The notes beneath the pieces were generated by a model that worked only from the letters and a program-made list of their open reading frames with translations, did not search any database and was not told where the DNA came from. Below, in pieces: positions 13,060 through 25,914 of a DNA stretch of 64,000 nucleotides. The position numbers were made by a program, and so were the translations under genes. This DNA is from Ophiodon elongatus (taxonomy: Eukaryota; Chordata; Actinopteri; Perciformes; Hexagrammidae), in NCBI GenBank assembly GCA_016806645.1, contig JACSYO010001980.1, forward strand, positions 2,089,001-2,153,000, given 5' to 3'. Every line of letters begins with the position of its first letter. Positions within the stretch are counted from its first letter, which is position 1.

Positions 13060-13345
13060 CAAAGGGTTAATTACTGGAGGCAGGATCCACCTGGGGGGGA
13101 GGTGAGAGGGCAGATTCCCCCGATTGGCTCTGACAGGCTGTTTAAAAATGAGTCGCACTCTGATTGGATTAAACCCTCAGCAGGCTGGTCTGAGCTGGAG
13201 ATACTATTGGACTGCAGAAACAACATGATTGCTTTCTTGCAGGGATACCGGGTGTCTGTCTGCCAGGTAGCATTTATTAGATTGCTTCCTGCTGCTGGAA
13301 ATGGGCCTGATGAGAGTGGTGCGATGGAACCAAAAGAGTAAACGG
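13060..13345. promoter_or_regulatory. Candidate conserved non-coding element in arhgap26 intron 1
   Basis: Complex, non-repetitive sequence between AT-rich flanks (GGGTTAATTACTGGAGGC, CCGATTGGCTCTGACAGGCT, CTTTCTTGCAGGGATACCGG, AGCATTTATTAGATTGCTTC). It includes an inverted CCAAT (GATTGGC) and TAATTA cores. Both strands are open over most of it by chance, but neither translation resembles a protein I know. Confidence 0.22.
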
Positions 13346-15746
13346 GACGGCCATAAAACAATGAGAGGCTAAAAAAAAAACTTAATATGGCTTTATCATT
13401 GCAAGTGATCTCTCTTTTTTATTAATACCTGTCTTTTAAGACCACAAAACTACTGGTAGCCAATAGACACCATTCCCCCGTAGCTAAATAATAATAATAC
13501 TTGAGTAAGCTCATCTGTACTTTAGTTTGCACTACCATGTGTTAAGTTGGGTCCACTTCACCGCCATGAGAACCAATGACCTGATAACCGAAACTTTGCC
13601 TCTTTCACTGACTTTGCGCCACCTTTTTTTTTCTGCATTCATTTTGAACATACAGTAGGTTAATAACGCTGCATCTGAGCAGCTAAACCATACCATCCCT
13701 TTCACCATAGAATAGCTCTTTATTCACTTGCTCTCCTTTGTTGTTGCAGTTTTTTTTTTTAATCTGTGTGCATCCAAGCCTAAGACTGCTGACTCTCCAC
13801 TACACCAGGACAGCAATAGGTACAGAGAGGGCCCGCCTCAGCTCGGGTCACCGCATTGTGTTCAATAATTCAGTGCATCAATTCCTTTTTCGAGACCATT
13901 TTGCATTCATCTAAACAGCACAGACAGGAAATGTTATGGAAATATGCGATTTCTTTTATTTATTTATAGTTTATTTGTTATTTGTTGGACTGATACAATA
14001 TGCATAGACAAAGGTGAAAACGGCTATCGGATGCAATTATCATAATATTTATAGTGAATGCTAATTTGCAACACCCGTCCCTAAAAGGGCTTTTATGAAA
14101 CTGGGAGATTTGAACAGTGATGTAAAAAAAAAAAAAAAAAAAAAAAGTAAGACAGAACACATGGAGATACAGTAAAGCACATATCAAAAACATTACAAAA
14201 AAAAAACAATAACAAAATAGGAAATGTCTGGCACACATGGAAATGAAACTTTTCAATATGTGTCAGAATCAGAAATGCTACGAACCACAGTTGCTCACCG
14301 CTGGTAGTTTTGTGAATCACATCAATACACTAGCGTACTGTGTTAGCGTCGGACTGATGCCCGGTATGATTACTCCACCACGGTTGGGGTTTGCTTGTGT
14401 CTCGTTGTTCTAAAAATAGCACAACCTCTGGCTAAACGCATCACAAGGCCTGGCCAGCAAATGGTCACGTCTGCCATGGTACATGAAACAAGGGGAGTGA
14501 TGGAGAGTCAGAGGGTCCTGTTTTCTAATGAGCCTGCATGTGACACAGGAAGAAGGACCAAAATCTGAATGGCTTGTTGAATCACGTGTTTTCTGACGAT
14601 GGCAGCTCACAAAAAAAAAAAAAAACTGACCTTCTTTCACAGTTTGTGCGTTGGTGGACACGCCAGATCCCCAAATGTACGTCACACGAGCACTGAAAAA
14701 AGTTCCATATTTCCCCTTTAATACACCTTCCCTCATCCGCTGCGACAATTCCAATAACGGCCAAGTCAGGTTCCTCTGCAAGCACTTATCCTATTTTAAT
14801 AAACACGAAACAGAGATGCATCAGGAAGAGAAACAGGATGAGAGAGGCTGGAGGAAAGAAGAAGGCGAACAGGCATTTCCATGTCAGATTGACAAAAGAA
14901 TATGAGGAAGGACACAAGGATGAGAAAAAGAAGGGGAATGAGGATGAGGTTAAAATGTGGAAATGTGTGCGTATGAGGAAAAGGAAGGGAAAAGCCAGAG
15001 GAAGAGGAGGAGAAGGGGAAAGGAGAATCATTGTTTCGGGAGGTCAACGTTCTCCTGCATTGCCAGGCTGGGCAAACACAATGAGAGCCTGAGAGACTTA
15101 TTTGCCTTTCATTCATGACTTGTTTAAAGTATCCTGCTAGCGGATTAAGCAGAGATAAAAAAAAAATAAAAAAAAAAAAAAAAAAAAAAAAAAAGCCTTC
15201 TCAAGGTGAAGAGTGGGAATGTTGATATTACGCTTCACATGGCAATATTACCCGCTTTAACAGTGTGGCCCATTTTTTTTAATTTTTTTTATCAAAAGCA
15301 TTTCTGGAGGGCTGGTGAAGGAAATTAGAGTCAGACTTTTCTACAATACAACAACACGATCTCATGCTGGTAAAGAACGAGGAGACGGATGTGATGTCTT
15401 TGTTGGTAAGGAACATAAAAGACATTGAGGATATAAAGTTGCTGCTGAGGAGAAGAGGTTTAAATTCTGGGATCTGAAAAAAAACTGTTTCCTGAAAATG
15501 ACCTAGAACTGAACATCAAGCTTCCTGATAAGTACAGTCGCAGATCATGTTTCTAAAAACCCCATGAAATGTGAGAATGGTTTCACACGGATCATTTCTC
15601 ATCTAAAAACAAACTCATGGCCGTCCTTGATTACCATGCAAAGGAAGGCCGTGGGTTCACCTTTCCCCTGAAAGAGCGCAAAAAGTCACGTACTTGTTAT
15701 TTGTTTTCTGAAACACAACAATTAATCTTTTTGTTTTCTTCTTCTT

Positions 15747-15748
<2 letters not shown>

Positions 15749-15788
<40 letters not shown>

Positions 15789-15857
15789 ATCAGATTCTCT
15801 TCATCATTAATCTCCTTTTTCATACTAGACAAAAAAAAAAAAAAAAAAAAAAAAAAA
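15749..15857. repeat. Facing poly(T)35 and poly(A)27 tracts
   Basis: T35 at 15749-15783 and A27 at 15831-15857, 47 bp apart, able to pair as a hairpin. A similar close pair is T10-C-T5/A22 at 24689-24726, and another A run is at 15157-15194. Confidence 0.9.
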
Positions 15858-16174
15858 GCTTTAAACTCAAAAAACACCAAGAGCTCAGTACGCAGAAACT
15901 CAACAAAAAGGAGGATTGTGTTAAAGGTTTTCCTGGGAGCTCGGCAGGCTGGAGGCGCATACCGCAAATCTTACAACTCGTTGAGAGCAAATATAACTCA
16001 TGACCTCTGTCGCATCGGTTTGAATCTTCGATACTTCGGTTTATACTATGAATATCTCGGAAGCTATCTCCGTTGGGGATTTGTGGCCCATCTTTTTGTT
16101 GTAGCCCTGAAGCTGCGACGTATACTTCTGCATCCCTTACGCACGGGCCACGCTGCCTGTGTGAGAAACGCTCT

Positions 16175-16535
16175 TTACGCGAGTAAAACTATTAGCAAAA
16201 TCTCAAAAGTTAAAAGTACTCGTTATGTTGGCAATTGTGCCTGCGAGTGTTATTCTATATTCGATAGTCTTTTGTTTAGTGGCATTTTAACATTGTCGTT
16301 GTAAAGTTTAAGTTCTAACAGAGCATCTTTCATGAGCTCATTTGAAGTTGTTTGTGTAAAATCATAAAGAGTAAAGTACCTTTTAACTATAGCTGTCAAA
16401 TGAGTGACGCGAAGTGAAAAAAAGTGACAATATTTATCTCCGAATTGTAGTGGGGTAAATGAATGAACTGACATGAAAGTGAGGTACAAGTACCTGAAAT
16501 TGATACTTAAGTGCAGTACTCAATGATAGTACTTG
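16175..16535 (+). repeat. Teleost dispersed repeat with AAGTACTT-rich end
   Basis: Runs GCGAGTAAAACTATTAGC, AGTTAAAAGTACTCG, TAGCTGTCAAATGAGTGA, CCGAATTGTAGTGGGGTAAA, GAGGTACAAGTACCTGAAAT, GATACTTAAGTGCAGTACTC. I recognise this order (sgctgtcaaata, gaaatgtagtggagta, agtacaagtacctc, cttaagtacagtact) from a very common fish repeat. A weaker fragment in the other orientation may lie at 39125-39215. Confidence 0.65.
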
Positions 16536-17068
16536 AATAAATAAAATAAACATAATGTCAAGTGCCCCGACGTGTTTACTCCTTCTTGGCCACAAGAAAG
16601 AAAGCTTTGAACACACTGAAACCCTGGAGCTTGACATAAAATCTGAGTCACTTCTTAAACCCAACAAAGAGGGCTTGTCCTCTCCTGTATGAAAGACAGT
16701 ATCGTTCCTCCTGGACAAAGACAACCGGCTTTCAACCTGCCTTCTAAGCTCCAGACTCACAGAGCCCTGAACGAGGCTGGATACGAACACCAAGCCGGCC
16801 TCGGACTTGTAACACTGGCTCTTCTCCCTTTGCTCTGACTCACTTCAAACGCTTTGATGTGGGAGGAAAATAGCTATTTTATCAACAACATGTGTCAGCA
16901 TGTGTGAGAGTGTGCGCACCTTTGTGCCCGATTTGAGCCACACCTGACAGGTTAAATCACTGCAAGTGCTCCTGGGAACACTCTTGGGCAGCATTTTCTA
17001 AAGAAGTCCAAGGTTTCCTATGGGAGGGGAGCAACTCGGAGCCACACCTTGACACCACCGCGGGCTGG

Positions 17069-17106
<38 letters not shown>

Positions 17107-17192
17107 TGAATTTGGGATTGACAGCTCAACACTTCAGGCTAAGGAGTTACAGATAACCTTGAGCTGATGTTTCCATATAAGTCTCCCCCTCT

Positions 17193-17209
17193 CCCCCCCC
17201 CCCCCCCCC
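17193..17209. repeat. Poly(C)17 tract
   Basis: An uninterrupted C run inside otherwise complex sequence; poly(C) is rarer than poly(A) here. Confidence 0.95.
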
Positions 17210-18297
17210 TCCGATAGGATAGGAAAAAACTGCATTTCATTCCGATGGTTTTCAATAATTAACCTTAGTCAGGAGCTTCTTGTTTGGGAAAGATGGGCAT
17301 TATTACAATAAAGCATGTTTCCGTCCTTGAGCATCATAAAATGCAGCAATCAAAGTCATTCAGATCTGGTGACACTTTATGGTAAGTAACATGATCTAGC
17401 TGGCAGGTGTGACACTGAAAATGAGGCTCATTGCCACTAAAGTTAACCAATAAGAAGAAGAAAGAAAAAAAAAAAAAAGGTGCCTTTGATTATAGTTCAG
17501 ATCTAGAGAGAAAACACACACTCGTGCACATGTATGTAACCTTTGACTCTTCCTGGTGGCCTAAAGGCAGTCAAATTAGAACACATCTCAAAACATTTCC
17601 TGAAGCTGCATTTCATCCAAATTCTCAACAAAATGAGTTCAGACTTGTAGCCAGAAAGCCAGCTTTTTTTTCCCCCCCATTTTTTAATCGGGTGCATTAG
17701 GTGCAGCTCAACCATAAAATCCTGCGTCTTGAACAAGTCAACAGCCATCGTCTGGGTCCAAGTTGCCAGTCACTTTCAAGTCACAGAAACGTGAAATTAA
17801 AGCTCCATCGTGCTGCTGTTCCTTTGTCGCGCAGGAGCACCAGGGTGGTGGTGGTGGTGGAGGGGAGGCGGGGGTAATTCACCAACCTCCGTCTTCTGTT
17901 AAAACGGCTCCATTTAAACAATTTGTGTCCATCACCTCCTGCAATAAAAGCAGGTTTTTAAGCAGCAGTGAAACGCACAGCTGTCTCTTTTATTACCGAA
18001 AAGCAGCGATCGGGTAGCCGTGTGCAGAGAAGTTAAAAGAGCATTCGTCGGAGTTCACGGTCCGTCCTCTCTTCCTGCTTCATTTACAGTGCTTTATGAT
18101 CTGACAGTAATTTGCTATTTGAGTACAGTAATGTGATCAAATCCACGTGAGGCCAGCAAAACTGTCCTTGTCCACCAAGCGTCACATTTACTCTTTTGAG
18201 TAATCGTTTTCTAAAACCCAAATCACATTTTGCTATTTTTCCTGTTTTTTGTTTTTTTTTGTTTTTTTTTAACGGAACCATTTCCAGGGCGCTGCAG

Positions 18298-18430
18298 TCG
18301 CCAAGACCAATCTAAAACAAGTCACGACCAAAATCAGAGTGCACGGAGACCGAGACACGATCAATACTTGGAGGGGTTGAGACCAAGTCAAGACCGAGAC
18401 CAAGACCAGAGTGAGTCCCACGCGGCGTGA
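18298..18430 (+). repeat. GAGACC/CAAGAC-rich degenerate repeat
   Basis: Runs of six-base units close to CAAGAC and GAGACC (TTGAGACCAAGTCAAGACCG, AGACCAAGACCAGAGTGAGT). The same texture occurs at 61590-61740 and 62335-62455, and reversed around 18690-18780, which suggests arms of one non-autonomous element family. Confidence 0.55.
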
Positions 18431-19224
18431 CACACTTTCAATATAATGTGAAACATGCAAACCACAGGCACTCCTCAAATTGTCCTGAAAGATCCACATT
18501 CCACATCCAAAGATTCACTCTTCATTCACCTCTTTTATTGCCATTTGTGTATGCATGTGTACCATGAGACATGCCTTGATACAATAATCAGAAGGCGTTG
18601 CAGGGGTGAATTTTATGGAGAGGGATTTAATGATGTCAACGAATAAATCACACAATGCAATGCACTCAAATCCCTGCAGTTGTGGTCTCGAAATCAATTC
18701 CAGAGTCCTCTTCATCTGGGACCAAATAAAAATGCTGTTGATTTCCGAGACGGAGACGGAGGCCGATCCAGAGCACTACGACGCTGCCACTGGGAGAACA
18801 AAGACGACAGCTGCAGCAATAAGACCAAACTGAAGTTCAAGTCAAGAACATTCTGGAATCAAGTTGGTTTTCATTGGATTACAAGGGACGTTATAATCAC
18901 CTCAATGGCAGACCGCTCCATTTCGTTCAATGAAAGGAGACCGCTTGGACTGAGCTACACCAGAACTCGTTCAGATGGGAGTTCCTTGCGTGCAGCTGCG
19001 AAAAGGCACAGAGTACACACGGCGAGGAGGAGGTGAAGGTGGAGGCCGGATAAAGTTGCAGATGACCTTAAGTTAAAAGTTACACAGACACATTTCACAC
19101 CCCCATAATTACTCCTCCAAGGACGTTTGATTTTCTTCCTTGGATTGTTTTTTTGTCTTTTATACAAAATGCGTGAGATAAAGAAGACATATTTACAACT
19201 CATTAACATATCTTTCAAAAAGAT

Positions 19225-19269
<45 letters not shown>

Positions 19270-19359
19270 ACCATGGCTTTTCCTTCAAGCCCCCCTCCCC
19301 CCCTCCCCCTGCCACTCAAAATGTGTTCATTGTTTGGTCACTGTCACGTTTGACTGAAG

Positions 19360-20110
19360 AGGGAACGTGTTCCTCGGTGAAATATCGGATGCATCTTGCG
19401 GGGCTCATTTTTCTCTTTTTCCATAACGACGATCCGCATTGGAGATCTTGAAATGGTCACGGCGTTCTCACTCAAAGAGTAACTGGAACGTTCAGAGGCG
19501 CGCCACAGATGTCGCTTACAGTTCTGCAATTTGCTTACTGTAACTGGTTGCGCTGAAGCGTAAGAGATTCAAATTTAAAATGACTGGCGTTTATGTGTGA
19601 CTACCACTTCCTTCTTTACGTTTGCACGTACTCTTAAATGTTGAATTATAATTAATGCATTGCTGTGTAGGGTATTAAAAACAATGCCATTTGCAGTTCC
19701 TCTTTCAGTTCCTCTGAATGACACATTTTTCTATCCAACCCATGTAAATCTTGAAAAATGTATTTTTTTGTATATCTACATTCCTCTTTCTGAACTCTGC
19801 ACAGTTAATATGCAATGACACTATTTGAGGACTGCCTGACGACGCAGAGCTAACGTGTGGGCAAGGGGTTTGCATGTGTGAACATTAAACGCTAATTCTG
19901 AACCGCTGCGACAGCAACAACTGCCTCGAAAAGAAGGAAATATTGTCATCTTGTTAAATCTGCGCGCATGAATCTTCGGGGCCTATATCGGAGGTGGCGT
20001 GCCGGCAAAATAAGTCCCACGTTGTCACGAGAGTGCATCTGGAAGCGGAGTCGAAGTATCATTGCCGGGCCTGTGTAACTAAATGAGCCCTCGAGCTAAA
20101 ATATTTACCA
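19360..20110. promoter_or_regulatory. arhgap26: CpG-enriched patch inside arhgap26 intron 1
   Basis: I count 19 CpG in 19801-20100 and a similarly dense stretch at 19370-19530, against very few in neighbouring intron. The non-repetitive part (AACTAAATGAGCCCTCGAGC, TAAAATATTTACCAGCTTCA) looks like a regulatory element. An alternative internal promoter or an enhancer are both possible. Confidence 0.3.
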
Positions 20111-20615
20111 GCTTCAGTCCAACTGGAGTCCAAGGCCAATGCTCCACTTCAAAGATCGAAGGTGATGAGATGAAGCGGCACACTTGGCGATTGTTATGAG
20201 CCATGCAAGTTTTTGAGCTATGTACAGAGGCTGCACTCTGCCACTTCTGCAAACAAAAATCTGTTTTCTTTAAAAGTGCATTTTAAATACACTCTCAAGA
20301 CCTGATTTATGATCTTATTCGATTTAGAAATTATGGATGTACCAGGAAAACGGGTGTTGCCAACGAACGCGACCGGTTGTGCGAGAGCAAAAGACGACCA
20401 CTGCGGCTCACGCACGAGGAGAGTTGAAGTGTGTGACTGCCAATGTCAAAATGTGTCTTTTATTCTTATTTTAAAAAATAAAAAAAAAAAAAATCCACTG
20501 TTTTGCAACACATGACCACAACTGTTGCAAAATTCTATAATTTGTCTGTTTCAGTTTTTGCAAGGCCAAATATATGTAATTTTGATCCAGTACGACGTTA
20601 AAAGTCTGTGACTCT

Positions 20616-20617
<2 letters not shown>

Positions 20618-20679
<62 letters not shown>
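20618..20679. repeat. (TG)n microsatellite
   Basis: About 31 TG units. (CA)n tracts at 20822-20860 and 20998-21022 follow within 400 bp. Confidence 0.95.
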
Positions 20680-20680
<1 letters not shown>

Positions 20681-20822
20681 AGATAGTCCGCCCTGAAAAA
20701 AGCAAGGCAACAATGGCACCAGAGCTGGGCTGAGTCGTGCCCTAATTTCTTTCTCCTCAACGCTACGTCACAGCTGGAGGAAGACCCCCAACCCCCACTG
20801 TGCTGCACTGCAGTGGCAGCAT

Positions 20823-20861
<39 letters not shown>

Positions 20862-21081
20862 TGTTCACTGAGCACACACACATCTTCTCGGGAGCAGACA
20901 TGTACTGGTATAACGGGAAACGGGCATGTTGTATGTGCAGATCCAGAATATTAATAACTGTAGACGATATGCTGCATGCATATTAAACGCACGGACACAC
21001 ACACATACACACACACACACACCTCCTCTTTGTTCCTATGTGACGTCTGTAGAGGAATGCCTTCAGCTAGTGACACCCCGT

Positions 21082-21213
21082 CTCGCTTCGCTTCGCTTCG
21101 CTTCCCCCCTCCTCCTTCTCCTTCTCCTCCTCCTCCTCCTCCTCCATCCTCCATCCTCCATCCTCCTCCATCCTCTACCCCTTCCCCTCCTCTTCTTCTT
21201 CTTCTTCTTCTCT
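21082..21213. repeat. (CGCTT)4 and CTC/CTT triplet tract
   Basis: Pentamer CGCTT/CTTCG repeats at about 21084-21103, then CCT/CTC and CCAT-interrupted triplets, then (TTC)n to 21213: a 130-bp pyrimidine-only strand. Confidence 0.9.
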
Positions 21214-21793
21214 TCGCAATCTAGATTGCTGTGCTCTTCTGTGGGCGAGTAGAAAATAGGGCCATGTCGTTTTTTTTAAACACCATTGTGAAAGACAACA
21301 ACAACAACCCCACCTCCTCTTTCTCTCTCTTTCTTTTGCCCCTCGGCACATACTCTTCCTTTGCGCCGGACCTTTTTAAACAGAGGGTTCCCTCCCTCCA
21401 TCAGCCGTAAGAGAATTAGTTATGGGGTGGTGTGCATTTGAGTGAGTGTGTGTGTGTGTGTGTGACCCTCATCCATCAGCAGTTGACAGTTGAGCCACTG
21501 AATGACTGCTATTACCCTTCTTATTACTCACCAGCAGCGCAGTGGGTGGCTGCAGAAAAACAAAGACCGTAGGTAAAACGAGAAGGAGATTGAAAGAGAT
21601 ATGGATCGCAACGGTGCTCGTGGTCCATTGCAGGGAATTCCCACTTCCTTTACAAACGCACTCTCATAGCCCGTTTGGGAGGTGACTATCGGGGCAGTTA
21701 AGGGCCTGACAACAAAGCCATTGTCGAGACGGTGCTAATGGGTGGAGGGCTGTTTTAACCAGTAGCAGGCCGCACACAACAGAGCATACAAGC

Positions 21794-21794
<1 letters not shown>

Positions 21795-21860
<66 letters not shown>
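21795..21860. repeat. (GA)33 microsatellite
   Basis: Pure GA run abutting the left arm of the inverted duplication. Confidence 0.97.
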
Positions 21861-21862
<2 letters not shown>

Positions 21863-21863
21863 C

Positions 21864-21945
21864 ACGTGAGGACAGACACAATGTGCAGTGACAAAGAAGT
21901 AAATGGTGGATGACCCAAGAAACAAATGTGTGCTCTAACGAATCA

Positions 21946-22010
<65 letters not shown>

Positions 22011-22470
22011 CTCTAAAAGGCTACAGGCATTGTTTTATTGGCTAACAATCAAGACAATTACATCAGGTCAAACTAATAGCTGAAGATCTTACGTGTTAGC
22101 CCGTGTCAGCCTTGTCCAAATTAAACTAGAGACAGGACTTCCTCCTCAAGCCGTATAGCTATCGATGAATTAAAACAAAAAAAATGTTCTGCTTAAATAA
22201 ACCTGTGTATAATTCCTTAAAAACCTACAACATTTGACTTTTTCACTATTTTGAAAACATTTTCTCAGGTTTACACTGAATCCGAAACTATTAAAATGGG
22301 TCTAGTAGCCCATACGTTGTCTTTTCAACATGATGTCCTGGTTTTAGTGCAAAGTTCAGATGGTATGTTTGAAAACATTTAGACAAATGATTCGTTAGCG
22401 CACACATTTGTTTCTTAAGGTCATCCACCATTTACTTCTTTGTCACTGCACATTGTGTCTGTCCTCACGT
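21864..22470. repeat. Near-perfect inverted duplication (83-bp arms)
   Basis: 21864-21946 and 22387-22470 are reverse complements with two mismatches and one single-base gap (shared GACAGACACAATGTGCAGTG and AAGAAGTAAATGGTGGATGA). The 440-bp spacer begins with a second (GA)n run (21951-22007). Outside the arms lie (GA)n on the left (21795-21860) and (TC)n on the right (22489-22550), so the symmetry continues into the microsatellites. No target-site duplication is evident, and the spacer has no transposase frame. Confidence 0.95.
21951..22007. repeat. (GA)28 microsatellite
   Basis: Second GA run, just inside the left arm of the inverted duplication. Confidence 0.97.
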
Positions 22471-22488
22471 TAACCCTCCATCAATTAG

Positions 22489-22520
<32 letters not shown>

Positions 22521-22552
22521 TCTCACTCTCACTCTCTCTCTCTCACTCTCTC
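22489..22552. repeat. (TC)n microsatellite with CACTCT interruptions
   Basis: Mirror-image partner of the GA runs on the outer side of the right arm. Confidence 0.95.
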
Positions 22553-23411
22553 AAGAGGTCATTAGACTATAGCACAGAATGATATGTCACACTTTTACTG
22601 TAAGATGCGTGTGCACAACTGTGCCTGACAATTTGATTATTACGTGTCTTAATCCAGGAAGCAGCGCTGTCAGTGATGACCTCATTGTGACAAATCTAGT
22701 CCATGACAGCTGACCCCCGGGACTCACAGCTAGTAACAGGCATTGGATATGTATCGCTAAAGGTTTGGCATTGATTATTGTTTTATTTTTTTTTAACGAC
22801 TGGCCTGCTTGACTTTTGGTTGAACTGTTAAGGTGTTTAGAAAGCTGATTCTGGTGCAAATAATAAAAAAGTAAAAAAATCAGTCAGTATTTATGGGAGA
22901 AAGTTGTATAAATTACAATAATGCTGTCTTTTAAACAATTCATACCAATGAAACATAGCCTAAAAACAGATTCAAAAACAAAATAGAACTGAACGTTTGA
23001 TAGTGTTAGTGGCTAACTGGTGGATTTAATAATGATAATATGTAACCAAACCTATGCATGTATTTATACCTAATCCACTCATAATCTGGCGATATATAGG
23101 AAAGGAAAATTAGGGATGCATCAAAACACAGGTCAAGAGTCCCACTGGACGACAGGCAACATAATCCCCTGAGCCAAGTGGCATGAACTTCAAAAATAAC
23201 TCCCAGTGCTCTTTACACTTTGAGCTGAAAACATGGCAACACCGTGTGTCTGGGTCACATAAAGTGTCTAAATACGGTGTCTCGTTTCCCCTCACAGCAA
23301 TTACGGTTTGTTTGGCAGATTGAGCCGTGTCATGTCAGAGGTGGAGCAGGGAACCAAACATTTCTACAGGCTCGGTAATAACAAGCTAGAGCTGCCCTTA
23401 AATGACATCTG

Positions 23412-23421
23412 GCACACACAC

Positions 23422-23458
<37 letters not shown>
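23412..23458. repeat. (CA)n microsatellite
   Basis: CA run with one CG interruption. Confidence 0.95.
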
Positions 23459-23462
<4 letters not shown>

Positions 23463-24496
23463 GTAAGAAGAAGTACCAAAACGTACCTATTGAAGGGAGA
23501 CTTTGTGGTTTCCAGAGACTATACTGAAGGCTTCACGTGAATCAGCTCAAACTAACGCAGTATAATACAACAGTCTGGTAATAAACTCTACCTTCGTGAA
23601 GATTATAATGTTTACAGGTGTTGATTCAACTTCGTGGTCATTCTTCTGCAGTTTGTGTTGAACTGTGTCGCGCTATAAAAAAAAGGTGCTCCGAGTATTT
23701 TGTCCATCCACGTCATTGAGGTTACGCTAAATAACTGAAAAGACATCCATCTGTTTCTGTACCTGATAAACTGGCGGCTGAGTGTTTGTGTTAATAGCCT
23801 ATGTGTTTGAATTTACTGTATAATGTTGGATATCAATATGAAATCGATTCAAAAATACTGATGGGAATGTTTGTTGTTTTTGGCACACACAAAAAAAAAA
23901 AAGAAAAAAAAAAAAAATCAAAATTTGAAATGAAATACCGAACGAGTCACCATACCTCATCACATTGATACAAAACTTGTATAACAGTACAATTATATAG
24001 CAGTCCTTTTACATCCAATAACATTAAGAGACAGAAAACTTGATAATAACTGTATGTAACAACCTCCGACTCCAGTCATATCTATATTGTCTCACCAGTC
24101 TATGTCATCATGCTGCCCGACCCCATACAGGTCATTACACCGGACTCAAACCCCACTGAAGGAAGCGACATAACAACTGTCTGTTTCAGTTCTGAGAAGC
24201 ATATTGTAAATGTTTCACTTTCTCCTTCCGGGGGAACATGCATACAGTCATTGCAAACAAAAGGGAGCCTTTGGGGTCTCCTCCTCCAGCAGCAATTAGT
24301 AACTAACGAAACATTTGGGGCTTCCCAGGACAGCCGCACATCCTCTCAGTGCCTCCAGGAGAGCAGAGGAGGTGGAGGTGTGTTGAAAGATGATTTACAG
24401 CTGCATAGTGAACTTCAAAAGTGCTGTCAGAAAAGATCTTTCCCAACCGAATCATCTCGTGTGCCGGCAAAGGGCACCAACGCCGTGTAGTAAAAG

Positions 24497-24529
<33 letters not shown>

Positions 24530-25254
24530 TTTAACTTGGAAAAAGATCTGCTGACTTGCTCTTTGTTAGGCAGCGCCCTGCTGCAATGGTAAACCAGGCC
24601 GTGCTGAATGATTTCTAGAAATCACCTACGGACAAAAGCAGGATTGTCCCATCAGCTGACAGAGCTTTGTGGTGAGGACTGAGCTAGCTTTTTTTTTTCT
24701 TTTTAAAAAAAAAAAAAAAAAAAAAAGGTACAGCTGATAACACAGGGGTGGAAAGTTCAGGTGACTGGCTGGACTATCCAGGTCTTTATGTGAGCAGTGT
24801 GAATAATACGCTACATACATGAACACAATGGAGTACCTTGCAGTATATATCAGGAGTGTGCACGTGCAGCTTTGCAACATGCAAACTAACATGCAAACTA
24901 TTTAACACCGAGTTTGAACTGGTGAAACAAGTGAAAAGACTCAAGAGTAATTTGGATACCGACACAGATATCAATATCTACTCATTTTGTCCATTTTCAT
25001 GACAAAACAGAATGCATGAGAAAGCCTTTGACAGGGTGACGACATTTAAAACCAGCTTTTAGACCACATGACAGCTGCAACATTCAGAACAATCTCACAA
25101 CAAGATCCACTCAGTAGAGGTTTGCATTTTCTTCTCGGCACTTTTCAGGATCAAATCATCAGCGACTCTATTGGCTGAGAGAGATTGGGGAAACGTGAAG
25201 ACCTGGCCATTGTAGGGAAGTGTCATCATATTCTCAGAGGTGTGCATGATTTGG

Positions 25255-25465
25255 AGGGGGTTAAAGGGATAGTTCATAGATAGATTGTTTGAAGCGGGGC
25301 TGTATATGGTGCTTATGCATAGTCAGCGTATTACCAAACTGCGGGCCCTTACTTTGGAGAAACAACGGGTGGACCGGTATGGGAGCACAGCATGCTGACC
25401 GCAATCTACTGAAGGTAATACGACTATCGCTACCTAAGTCATACAACCCCACATCCCAACCATCA
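25255..25465 (+). repeat. Dispersed teleost repeat (GGGATAGTTC...CATAGTCAGCGTATTAC type)
   Basis: Starts TTAAAGGGATAGTTCATAGA, then GAAGCGGGGCTGTATATGGT and CTTATGCATAGTCAGCGTAT, then TTTGGAGAAACAACGGG and CAATCTACTGAAGGTAATAC. This order matches a frequent fish repeat often found in introns and 3' UTRs (recognised from memory). GTATTACC and GGTAATAC give it internal symmetry. Confidence 0.6.
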
Positions 25466-25914
25466 CCATTTATGTTCATTTTTTTTTTTTTTTTTTTTAA
25501 TACAAATGGAAAATTCCCATGAGACTAGATTCTGAAATGCAACTTCAGAGAAATATATGAGAAGTTTCATATATGATGTAAAACATCTTGCTTAAAAGAT
25601 ATAGTCCTGCACTCGAATGGCTCCAAGCAGAAACATTCCATAACCCCAACAAAACCCAGAAACGACCTGAACATAATCGTATCTAGAGTTATGATACATT
25701 TGGATTTAGCGTCTCTGCCCATAACCCTGGTCACCTGTCCAGGTTTACACTTCCACCATCTGTTCACTAAAAGAAGACAACCTGAGTCACCTCCTCGTGG
25801 CAAAGCCAGTTCATAGGATGGACGTTCTGGTAGTTAAACCCCTGATCAACGTTAAACAACATCAAATCATTTACCACAGTATCAATATGAGTAAAACACA
25901 CACTGTACTGCATA

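Noticed and set aside
18680..19036. 118-codon Arg-rich frame
   Set aside because: Lies over a repeat-like GAGACGG segment and has no recognisable domain.
24110..24490. 126-codon plus-strand frame in arhgap26 intron 1
   Set aside because: No match to known families, no splice-site support, and wrong strand for arhgap26.
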